In this document: positions 24,901-36,900 of the stretch, one piece after another | Layout of the letters: each line of letters starts with the position of its first letter | Position numbering within the stretch: the stretch's first letter is position 1 | Source of the DNA: Fasciolopsis buskii | Taxonomy: Eukaryota; Platyhelminthes; Trematoda; Plagiorchiida; Fasciolidae | Reading direction: 5' to 3' | Length of the DNA stretch: 64,000 nt | Assembly (NCBI GenBank): GCA_008360955.1 | Contig: LUCM01004266.1 | Coordinates: 71,171 to 135,170, forward strand | The notes under the pieces: model-generated | What the model was told of the DNA's origin: nothing | Seen by the model: only the letters and a program-made list of their open reading frames with translations | Database searches by the model: none | Program-made: the position numbers and the translations under genes

Positions 24901-27900
24901 TCAGATCAGTGAACACAAAGTAAATGTGCACTCCGGTTATCGTATCTGTGGTCATCCATATCAGTGTCGTATTTCGAATTCGAATTAGGCGATGAGCAAA
25001 GGTGTTCTCGATTTTGGTTAGCAGTTTGGCTGTGCTCCTCTACTTGAAATTCGATCTCCTTAATGCGCCCGAGATGCGACAAAATCGATCCTCTGACTCT
25101 AGTGCCAGCCTTTTGTTACACCCCCATCTTCAGTTAAACGAAACTGCGCCCGTGAACAAGCGCAGCTTGGTAATAGCGTATGCGCTTGAATGTATGTGTA
25201 GATGAATTTTTGTACGCATGTTGTACATTAAATATCATGTTTCACATCGTTGATTACTGTCATTTCGCACGCTTTATTCGACTTCCTTTGAAACTGTTCC
25301 ACATTTATGCGGCAGAAAGCAGTCGCCAGCTTGTGTAAAAGTGATTTTAGATCCAAAAGTAAATAGTCCCTTGATTCATGTCTAAACCAGGAATTAGGGA
25401 TAAACTTAAAAACAAAATCCATTGAAATAAAAGATACGCTCGCTTTTTACTGTTATGGAAAATGTGATGCCGATGCAATGAAAAAAACTACGGGAAATCT
25501 TTCTCGAAATGCGAGTGACATCTCTGCTTTACAAAGTATTTGTCTTGCAAGATTTCGCAGGAAATAAGCTTACATCTTATTTAGATATGCCCAACCATAA
25601 AGGTTAAGAGACAAAATGAAGTTGAAATGTGGTAGAGGTACACAAGAATGAAAAGAAAAAGAATCAGCCAACTTTGGGAAGTTGCTGTTTTCTGCTGTCC
25701 TTTTTATTCGGTACCCTCGAAGGACGGGGCGGATGTTTTATACATATTTATTTTAAACGAAGAGTACCAAAATTGAGGTTGGGTGGGTAAATCAGAAGGC
25801 TAAACTGTCAGTTAGTTAACGCATGACTGAGCCCTGTTGCATATTTTGTCGTTTAGTGACAACACGAGTTCAATGTTAGGTGATTCTCTATATGATACGA
25901 CTGAAAATCATGTAATGGCTGTACTGGTTCACTCTTATCTATCCCAGTTTCGCACTCTAGTCCTGGAATGGTGGGTCTGCACCGCGGGCGATTCCTAAGG
26001 TGGTTGGAACATCTGCACATTAGTTTTGTGGTTAAAAGATTTAATGCTAACTTGGACTGGGTAGACTTCAGTGTGAAAGCATGAACTTTTCCGGATTTAT
26101 AGAGACACGGGATATTATCATGTGTACAGTGGAAAGGGATTGTAACTGTGCCGCTGAAACGAATAATGGTAAATTCGCTTTTTCGGAACCAAGAAATAAC
26201 TTAGTGCAGTCAGCCGAAAAGTGCGTCTAAATGTTTTGGAATCAGTCATACCTAAGTTTATGCAAAACATTTGTGGCCTGATTTCATGTGCTATGGGCAC
26301 TTAACGGAAGTGATTCATTCTGATTTTGTATCGTAACAGTAATCCGAGAATTCGGAATTGTGGCATTACCCCATATTTTAGAACAACGAACAATCAAATC
26401 TATTTTGTTTTGAGTTTGAATACCGTGATTCAGTCCCATTACCCACCATGCGTTCCCGGTTGCAAAGTCAGAATTGCTATTCGGTTGTTCGTAGTCTCAA
26501 TCAGTTTGAGGCCATCATTCTTATCGTCACAGTATCCATCCCACCTTTCACCGGTCGTTTTGTCAACAACCGGGCCACTGATGATTATCGCGAAAATCTG
26601 AAATCGCCAATTCATTTAAGTAACCTATTTGTCAAGTTTTCCCGAACGCCATCACTTGGAACAGGGCGTTAGCTAATATTATTTTATTGAACTATGGTTA
26701 AGTAGATTTGAAAATCTCCTCCGGTTTGTTAGTCAAGGCTTCCTAGTAATTTTGCTTCTTGGTAAATGTAACAACACATGTGCAACCATGAGCTTTGCTA
26801 TGGTCAACAGCTAGCGGAGACTGGATATAAGTCAATGGACATTCAGATGATTAAACAGTTCTCAAATTAAAAAGCCAGAATTATGTCATAACATTGAACA
26901 AAGCTCTGCCCATTTCATTCAGTCGCTTAGCCAATTTTGGTGGCCACGTTTGATTAAATACGCTAAACGTCTAATCTATAGCTTTTTTCATCATTTTTAT
27001 TACCACTCAGCATTAAACAGCGAAGCGACTCTCACAGACGGCTACCTTTCTCACCGAATTACAAGTTGTAATAGATTGAACGAATATACCAAGGTGTGCA
27101 AGGAGTGGGCCTACAGGGGTGAAAAAAAGAAAGGACTCCTAGTTGCTGATACGTGGGATACAAGCAAACTGCACATACACACATTTTCCAATTATTCTGA
27201 TTGGACAGAAAGTGACAAATCGATCACCATTGTTTGTTGCCATGACTTTCAATGTCTCCACCCAACTGGGTGAATGGCTTTTTGATCCCCAACCGTAGAG
27301 ATGAGCGAGGCATAGCTTAGTAAAGTACCCTGTAAACTTTATCACTGCAGGATGTCACATAATCTGCTGACTTTCACGCGGCTTCCTCCGCTCCGCAGTT
27401 GGAATAGAAAATAGGGCACGGTATGATGGACGAGTGTCCACCATACGTAAGAGGCTACCCAAACAGCGAAGTCTGCTGTACTTGATGCACCGTGATAAAT
27501 CTAGATTTCCTATCTATACAGTACTCACTCCGCAATGCAACCCAAACATGAACGGCAAAAGACCTCCAATTGACTTGCATCTTCACGTAGACTTCATGTC
27601 AATAACCCATACAAGAGGCACCGCAGCATATTATACACGCGGTTTCCGCTTCAGCTAAATATCAGGCCGCCATCAATAGTGCTTCATTCTGACGTCCGTC
27701 TTCCGAGCCTTGCGTACATACATGCTGCCTTTTGCTACCCTGCCGATGTAAGTGAAACGGTGGACAATCGTCACATCCTCTCCATCCGGTGTCAAGTTTG
27801 GTATTACTGTCTCCCTGTCCTTTACCATAACTTTAGACTTTAGACTTTAAAGCGCATATCGAATGAAGCTACGACTCGTGCATATCTTTCTGTAGCACGA

Positions 27901-30900
27901 TATAGATGTACCACAGATTCGAAGAAACACGTAATCGAGGTGACACAGCCTCTTCACATTTGCCAGTTCGAAACCTAGATTCTGAAGGCCTAAACTATCC
28001 CCAGCTAGCTCGTTTACGACGACGTTAAGTCAGAATGAGGAGATGAAACACCATCTTCGAACACCGCTCGTTGTTTCAAATGAATGTGGCAGGTCACCGT
28101 ATACCCTCATCAGAAGCATGCGAGTACAACGTTCGATGAAGGTTCACGCAATTTTCAGGCATTCGTTTATGACAAACAGCATCAAACAGCGTTTCTCGAT
28201 CGACTGAGTCAAAGTGCCTTTGGAATGGAGAAAAATCACTACTGTCGGACCGCTTCGGGTGCCACGTTTCGGGTAGCTGGCAACTAGTTAAAATCTAGCC
28301 GGTGCAATCTCGCCGTGGAAGAAATCCAGCTTGCTGGTTGCTGACAACGCGCCCGCAAATCGGTGTTAGATTGCTTAGTATTATTGAGGCTGACACCATG
28401 GTCAATTTAGGAAATAAGCTAATCCCACGGTGATTGTTACAGTCACTGCGTATTCCCTTCCTCGAGGTATTACAACCCTTGATGCATCTCCTGCCAACTG
28501 AATACACTACTCGTTCCGATTACCACGAAGCAAAAAGGCAAATTTTTTAGGGTCTTAATAAAACTGGCGAACGTTTTTTAAACTGGCCGATGTACACTTC
28601 TTCAATAGTCGAACGTTCGGCTCTACTTTACTCACATTTCCGCAGTTGGTGGCATCGGTATAACTACTTTAGCGCGCTCAGCCAACCTATCCGACGGTCG
28701 AGCCTCTGCTGCTCACCGTAGCTGGGATCGCTGATTCTCTCGCATATAAATTCACTAATCGAAGTACACAAAAAGGAAAAATGGAAGGTAATTGGTCGGT
28801 TCTAATGTGTCTTCGGAACTCATTACACGGGCCCCCAAAATCCGACCAGGATTTTCATTATGCCCCGTTAGATGTGGTTGGTCTCCACCAGCTTCCGTGC
28901 TTCTAATCTTGATACGGTTACTGAACGATATCTTCGTGTCCTATGGCTCATCTCTCAGTGGTCCCCCCGGATCAGTGGACCCGAAAGCCCGCCTCCCACC
29001 TGGGAGGGTCGACTGTTGACCCAACTCCAGAAGTATCCTGGGCCTCTTATATGACAGCTTTCTAACTTCTCTTCGCGCGAACCCTTCAACTGTGCGTACG
29101 GTCGCCGTTCTCACTAAGCCATCGTCTGATTGTTCCATGTTTGCGATGACTCCGATCGGCCACCTACCTCGCGGCAAAACTCCTGAGATAAGAAGTACTA
29201 CATCATCTGATCTGAAGCTACGTCTTGGATTTATCCACCGTAGTCTTTTCTGTAAAAGTGGAAAATACTCCCTGGTCCATCGCTTCCAAAACACGGATGC
29301 TAGATAGTTTGCTTCCATTGGCGAACCAGTCTCTCTCGTAATGTAGTGACCGGAATTTCACGAGAATTGTCTCCCATGATGAGTAAATCGTTGGGGTGAG
29401 TACCGGCAAATCACGGCAATCAAAGGTGACGGGTACTAATGGTCATCCATTCATTATCCGTCCACATTCCGCGAGAAAGGTAACCAGCACTTCGTCGGTC
29501 ACTGACTGCTCCCCACAGATTGAAAACAGTATACGTCTTACCGAACGCACCATGATCTCCCATATTCCTTCTCGGTGGCTGCAGTGAGGAGGTTGAAGTT
29601 CCCTTCTGCATAAGCCTATCTGAAATCCTGCTGGGAGACCAGTTCTCCATTAGGCTTTTCGGTTTCCGTTGAGCTCCGACGAAGTTCGTCCCGTCGTCAC
29701 TGAAGATTTCGGATGGTGTTCCTCTTCCCGACATGAACCTCAATATTGCCATAATAAAGGAATCCGTAGTAAGGGTATGAGATATTTCCAGATGCACTGC
29801 ACGCATCTGAAGACAAGTGAAAAGACATCCGTATCGCTTTTCGGTCTTACGACCTTGCTTCACTAAGAGTGGACCAAAGTAGTCGACTCCAACGAACTGA
29901 AAAGGGGAACCAACCTTATTGGGTCCTGATTACTGGCAGCAGGGCCATCATTTGCTTACCCACGGTCGCCAAATATTTCCGGCATCTCCAGCAGTTTCGA
30001 ATCACGCGCTTGACTGCAGCTGCTTCGTGTACTATCCAAAATCTTCTGCGGATCGTTGCCAGCACGTGAGATGTTCCTACATATCCTTCTAGGATGAGAT
30101 ACCACCGGATTTATGCGCTTCGTGATAGGGTGAGATCCGGGAAGGATAACGGGATGCTTGACACTTTCACATTGATTAGAATAGTTCAGTCGGCCGCCAA
30201 CGCAAATGAACCCATTAATTAGCAAAGGGTTAAGCTTGGCTATTGTCAGTGGTATAGAGTGGCTACTAACACCTTGTTTACCGTTTGTTTTTTGGAGTGC
30301 TTCCAACTCCTTCCCGTACACTTGCCTTTGTACTACGCGAATGATGCTTTCTTCTGCTCTTGATATATCGGTTAACTTTAAGGGTCCTAAGGTTAGCGCC
30401 TGGCCTGGGCATTTACCTGTCCTCGTCTGAAGATACTTCTTAAAATAGGTAAGCCAGACTACGGACCTCAGCACTTGCAACCAATCCGAGTACCTGGCGA
30501 GAAACGATTCCACTGGGTTGCCCTCTAACGTCATGCAAATTTTTCTCGACATCCGCTTCAATTCAGTGTTTGGTGGCGGCTCGATTTCCGGCAGCATTGA
30601 CCAATGAGCTTCATCCATGGTTAAGAATTTTGGCTCACCTAACCAATTTTCGAAATCTTCGTGTGAAGTGGTAACTCTCGACACCAAGTTTGCAGGGTTC
30701 ACTTCCGACCTTGCATGGCGTCACTGACAAGGCTTGGACCACCTGTGAATTTCTGCTAACCGATTCGCTACGTAGGTGCTGAATCTCGTTCTTGTGTTGC
30801 CGATGTAGTACAAGACAATATAGAGGAGTCGATCCAGAAGTACGTCTTGTCGAACACAATTCGCGCCTCTTCGGCAAGTGTGTGGTAAATTCTTACTGCC

Positions 30901-33900
30901 AGCCTTGCCGGGGCCAACTCCAGCCGAGAGATGGTTACCGTCTTCAAAGGTGCCATTCTTGATTTGGAGAAAAACAGTTTACAGTATGGAAGAGAAGCAC
31001 TGGAGATGACTCTAACATAAGCGACCGCTCCATAACCGACCTCGGAGGCATCACAGAATACATGAAGTTGAGTTCCTCTGTCTGCGGTGCCGAAGTTACG
31101 CACGCATCGAGGGATCTTTAGGGCCCCGAATGTTCCCAAGCTTCGCAACCTTTCGTCCCAACATCTTCGTTGTGATTCTCCTATTGGCTCGTCCCAATCT
31201 AGCCGTTCGCGACATAACTGTCGCAACATCATTTTACCAGGCAGAATGAAGGGCGAAACCAACCCCTGTGGGTTGAATATTGACGAGACCATTGATAACA
31301 ACCCACTACGCGTTCGTGGGTATTGAAGGTAAAATGGAACTTATCCTCGGTGGTGTCCCATTCCAAACCCAAGGTTCTTTCTGGTACTGATTTGGAACTG
31401 TCGATTTCTAAAGTTGAGCGAGCCAGTTCAAGTACCTCCTCATGACTGCATACCCACTTACGCAATCGGAAACCTGCATTCGCTAGCGAGGCGCTGATTT
31501 GACCGGCGAACACTTTAGCGGCATGAACAGTTGTCAGAGACACAAGGCAGTCGTCAACGTAAAAATTATCTCGTACCGCTCCGATGACGTATTCTTCATA
31601 CCGATGTCCCTAATCAATTACTGTTCGGCGTAGAGCGAAGTTTGCACAAAATGGAGGTGAGGTCGCGCCAAACGAATGTGAAGTCATTTGGTATTCAACC
31701 AGGTTGCCATCCAACTGATCGTCCTCCCACCACAGGAACCTCAAGGCTCCTCTTTGTCTCACCGGCACTCGCACTTGCATAAGCATTTCCTGGATGTCAG
31801 CTGCCAGTGCAATAGGATCCTTTCGGAATCGGAGAAGCATCCCTGCGAGACTTGTCGTCGTGTCCGGTCCTTGCAGCAAGTAATCATTCGGAGAGTGACC
31901 CTGAAACCTTGCGGCGCAGTCGAAAACGACACGCAACTTCGTTGGTCTTTCAGGGTTCGTGACGGCGTGATGTAGTAGGCACCATATTGGCTCGTAGTTT
32001 TTTCTTGGGTTTTCATTAAGGACTATCTCTGCGTGGCACTTACTAAGATACTCCCTTATTACATTCGAATATCTGACAAAGAACCCCTGGTCCCGTTCCC
32101 TTGCAATCACGCGATTATCCAACAGTCTGATTGAGGCATCTCTCCGGGGTAAGCCAATTTCGTAGTGACATAGCCACGTCTCCACAGTAAACCTAATCGA
32201 TGCGTGAGCATAACCGAGACTTCGTTTACGTCCGTAGTCGTACAAGACAATATAAATTTATCTCCACGTAGCGTTGATAAATACCCAGCATCGCAGTTTA
32301 CCCTCTTAGTTCCGGCTTTTCAGGTTTTACCAAAAATGTGTCCGCCTTCAAAAAGGACAATTGGCGATCCCATTGCTGGACTGTTAGTTTGTTGATAGAA
32401 CTTTCCACTATGTAGACACTGAACGTTCATCGGGCAATGCAAAACAAGCTCCTCTGAACAGGATGTGGGAATTCATACTTGCAATTGAAGTTGTTCTATT
32501 CAATTACATAAATAGTTCAGTCTCTGTTACGGAGATTTCGGTGCAGATTGACGTGGGACCCAACGAGAACATGGTCTTGTTTTTGATATCGGGGTTTTTA
32601 ATGAGTACAACGAAGTTAAGTATTTCGTGAAGCCTCTCAGTAGACAGCTTCTTTCGAATGGATTCCAATGAATGAGCCTCCCCTTGACAGATAATGATAA
32701 GTACCGAGTGTCATCTCAAGCATCGGTTTTAGAGGATAGTTAGGTTTGTTCGCCTTTGGTAGATCACATAAACGTCGCATATTTGAGCCATTTGATCTTG
32801 CATTCTCAAATTCAGTCATCTTGATACAATGTTTCCATGCGCAATAGTTTTAGAAAAGCAAATTATTTATCCCATCTCCACCACCAGTTCACGTTTCCGT
32901 CGGAGACATACAAGAAACAAGCGCAGGCACTAGACATTGCGCAACAACACAAAATATAAGTTATCTACTCAGCAATGAAGGGCATGAGATCCAAAACTAC
33001 CCCCCTTAGCCGCAAAAAGGACACCGATGTGAGTTACATGAGTTTATTGATACCGGCCACCACAGTAAACAAGTAGCGAAAAAAGCACGTCGTATGTACA
33101 GTGAACTCTAGCGTACATGATTAATTTGTCGGACGGGGTAATGTAAAAACATGAGAGGAGGGACAAATGCCGGGACCAGAGATTAAAGACAACCGTAAAT
33201 ATAACCGTTTTTACTAGAAATAAAAGCGCCCAGAAGTTTCTAGCGCTTTGGAATCGTAGGGAGTAGTCCGCCTCCACGGCATTTTCCTTCTTTAGCTTGC
33301 GGTACGAAAGTTATTTTAATTCTCACGTTCATGGAAACTGCTTCCGCCAATTGCTATTTGTTTTGCTGTCATTTACCGATTGACATTTATCCTAATCTAA
33401 TCATCATCATCCAGGAAGGCATATAAGCCAGTGTAATTTTGAGCGTCTTCCTAAACGCACAACGCTCTGGTTACCGCTTACACGGTAGTGGTTTTGTTAA
33501 TAGTAAATACTTACTTTTTTGATTCTTTTATGTTAGGTTTTTGGTACCTGCATCAATTGATCGTGTACAACGAAGAACCGAAAAAAGATAAAAAGAACCA
33601 TATATTTTATTTCATTAAGTAAAGGCAAACTGTTAGGGGTTCGTAGGCCATCCCATCCTTTGATTGATGACCAAATGCTAATCAACGGTAACGAAAATTG
33701 ATCAGAATAACTTAAAGGAAAGAAATTGTTCGGGCCATTTTTTACGGTAAGCGAACTTTATGTTGTGGAACAGAAAGATACTGACAAAACTTCGCTTCAT
33801 GTAACATTCTCTGTTCAAAAAAACTTTGAGAAGAAGGCTCGGTTCACTCTTTTGGGTGCTACCGTAGTCGGTCTGTTTTTCAGCCAAATGGATTAGAATT

Positions 33901-36900
33901 TATCTTCCGTTCGCACTGAACAATTTTTAGCTGTTTATACGCACCCGACTTAGTGTAACAGCGCCACACGAGTGGTGAATGATCAAGCCACATTGCTAAC
34001 CAATAATATTTCCGTTCGAACTGCATCCCATGGCTGCCAGGCTGTGAAATACCCTAGCACCGAGTATTGTGCTTCAACTAACTTAAAGCCTACCAACTTA
34101 TTTGAACCTTAGGGATAGTAATCAAAATTAAATAGTCAACATTTCGGTCGTTAGGTGAACGTGTTGTCTTAACATTACGAAAATCAATCTTACTTCTTTG
34201 TGGCTATATACATAAATTCGGTTCCATTATACATGGGTAAACTAAATGTTTAGATGCCCACATTAGGACACAAAAAACCCCGGACGACCACATTCGAGTA
34301 GAGGGAAGACGTTACACGCCTTGGTTGCCATAATACTGAATCGAATGTTCCAATTATACATTAGTATTTCTCCAGTAAAAATGTTCACTATTGGTTTGTT
34401 CCAAACAAACGTCAAGGTTTGTTGATTATTTTATGGATTTTAACGAAAGTAATTCTCGTTCACAAAACTGACTATACCAGATACATGTATCGTGTTATTG
34501 TATTGGAAAAGGAAAATCGGTAATTTCTTACGGTCTTGTAGCTTTTTTTTGAATCGAGTAGAATCGACAGATTGAGGTAGTTTTCTTGCAGTATTCACTT
34601 TGGTTGATTTTCTCTCGGAGATTGTATTTATGCGTATTCTGATATCCGTTTCCATTTTCGTGTTACAAATTCGATGCTTGGAATCGTGGTCCGAAGCCCG
34701 GAGACCTTCCTACAATTTAGTGCAGATATGAGTGTCGGTCTAACTAACGAAAGCTTTCTGGTGTTTGAATTCTCTTCCTTTTTTGTTGGTGCATTTTTTC
34801 CCAATTAGATTGCTACATGAATGAGCTGCCATTGATTTTTCTTTTTGGAGGAAATAGGTGCACACTGAATTCACGGTTTTCCGTGGTCAATCGGGCATTG
34901 GAAATTCATGTTGGGTTATTTCTTTCACAGAAACTAAATATACAAGTTATATGCAGTAGTCACCTTATTAATTAATCTCGGAATAAACCTACAATCATTT
35001 ACTTAGATTTACGAGATGTGTATCATGGACATGCTGAACATTCGATTTTGTGTTTAGTAGTGCGCTAGTGCAGTTTGCTAGTATTTAATCAGTGGCGAAA
35101 TAGCGTCCTTTCAGTGTCGAATTATTTTTCCTCTGATCTGATAATTTGAGTGTACTGATATTGTTTGAAATGCAATTCCATTTTTTCATGCACTCACTTG
35201 GTAGATTGATTGGTAAAATGGCATTGAATTCCCCGGTTCTTTTCGCAGGCCGGTTAAACAACGGGGATCCAGAACCGTCTGACGCTAGATCTGCTGAACG
35301 AAGAATCTGATGATTTTGTTGTATAGGATAGCACTAAATAATTACATTATAATGAAAACAAGTAGTTGAGCATGAACCAATAATACATTGAATGTGTGCG
35401 TAGGCTTTCATATAACAGATGTTAGATGGTGAAAACTTCCTGCCTGTCTTGGGTGGCCATCCGAAAGCGTTCTGTCCATAGGCTCAGTTCAGATTCAGCA
35501 TTGCTAGACTTTCAAAAAGCAAACGTTGAGAGCATCCATGCAAACATTACTTCACTGAAAAAACGGCACCGTTGCAAGTCCCCATGGCAACAGTATTTTG
35601 TTGACATTAAAGAAATATTGCAATTCCCCATAGAAACTGTATTTCGCCGACATAACAGAAATGTTGAAAGTCGCCATAGTAACACTACTTTTTGAATGAA
35701 TCATCATGCAGTGTGAGCAATCGTCTTAACTTTGAAAACAATCGAAATACTGTGCAAAAGTTCAGCCTTGCATTGGATTCCTTCACCTGGTGCGCAGTGC
35801 TCCGTGGCCTGCAAAATCCAGTAACGCTTATGGGTGTCGTATCATGTAATGTTGATGTTTGATAAATCGTTGAGAATCACCTCAGATAATGTTAAGACTA
35901 TGGGGTTCGGATCACAATCGTTATTCCTGAGTTCGAGTCCTAGTTCCGGAGCGATAGATATGACTGCCAACGTTTACCAGCTCGGATGAAAGAGCTGTAC
36001 ACTGTTTCTATAGCTTTCAATGGACAACTGGATGTTTCTAGCGAGATGATGAGTCATTCAATAATCTACACCAAATTCCTTGCTACTGGAAACCATTTCA
36101 ATGGAATAGTGTGAATTTACTCCAGAAGTAAAAGTTTCAGTTTGCTTTCAACTGAGCTTCTCTCGGTGCTTCTCAAGGGACATTCTTATAGTTATTCTGA
36201 ATTGTTTTGCTTTTGTATTGCCAAAGACCATTTTGTAGTGATTAGCCGTACACCAGTTATGGTTACTTCGCTTGCTGGGCTGTTTTTAGAATGACCTAAT
36301 CTGTGGACAATAGATCACCCTGGATTTTTCCCAATATCTTTTCGAGCTGACTGAAGCACGCAACGTTTGTGTAAGAACCGTCAAGTACTCCCGATATGAG
36401 CGTTTTGCGAATGACCTTGCACTTTTCTGACCAGCCTCGTGACCTGCAGACACTTTTCATGCATCATAAATTACCTAACCATGTAGGTGCAATAAAACAG
36501 ACGCACTACATTATAGAAGGTACTACCCTGTGATGAACCGGTCTTTTTTATTCGGTTAAACTAGTGGATGTGATTTACGCTACAGCCACCATCTGTTCCA
36601 GCCGAAAGGTCCATCGTTTATAGGGAAAAGTTACAGAATATTCAAATAAATTTCGCTTGGAAAACCTTTATATTTTGTGACGATTATTATGTGTCATAAA
36701 CAAAATTCTTGGATGGTTAGCTTGGTCTTCGTAAAATCAATGTTGCCAAACCAAACAGACGAATAGAAGGTTTGCAAAATAATGCAACCATCGTCATACT
36801 TTGTTTTAATCCGATTATATTCTTTATCAGATGTACTCACTCCATGCCCACTGTCTTTTGTAGTGTCATGATCCTTTGTTTAATTTTTTCAGTTGATTCA

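Larger units (their letters stand above)
28941..32245 (-). mobile_element. BEL/Pao LTR-retrotransposon pol, broken
   Basis: On the minus strand the domains run in BEL/Pao order. The pre-RT and RT region (32245-31540) has [22 protein letters not shown], the AADIQEM box and catalytic FYVDDCLVS at about 31.55 kb. RNase H (31.05-30.8 kb) has [16 protein letters not shown] and [13 protein letters not shown]. The connection and zinc-binding region (30.7-30.0 kb) has [21 protein letters not shown] and CWRCRK. The integrase core (29.9-29.55 kb) has VDYFGPL and [10 protein letters not shown], with the third acidic residue in an IWEIMV frame. The C-terminal domain (29.3-29.0 kb) has [14 protein letters not shown] and [10 protein letters not shown]. 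Gag and protease are absent. Confidence 0.93.
34498..36643. other. 2.1-kb segment present only in the left arm of the inverted repeat
   Basis: It separates repeats A and B on the left but has no counterpart on the right. It carries a degenerate 46-bp tandem repeat and a tRNA-like promoter pattern. No coding exon is recognised. It is either an insertion in the left arm or was skipped when the right arm was made. Confidence 0.6.

Noticed and set aside
28510..28940. LTR of the BEL element
   Set aside because: A G-rich tract followed by TGTAATGAG on the minus strand near 28.83 kb could mark an LTR start, but I found no second copy at the other end to confirm it.
35890..35960. Intact tRNA gene
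   Set aside because: The B box is good, but no cloverleaf, acceptor stem or clear A box can be drawn. At best it is a SINE head.
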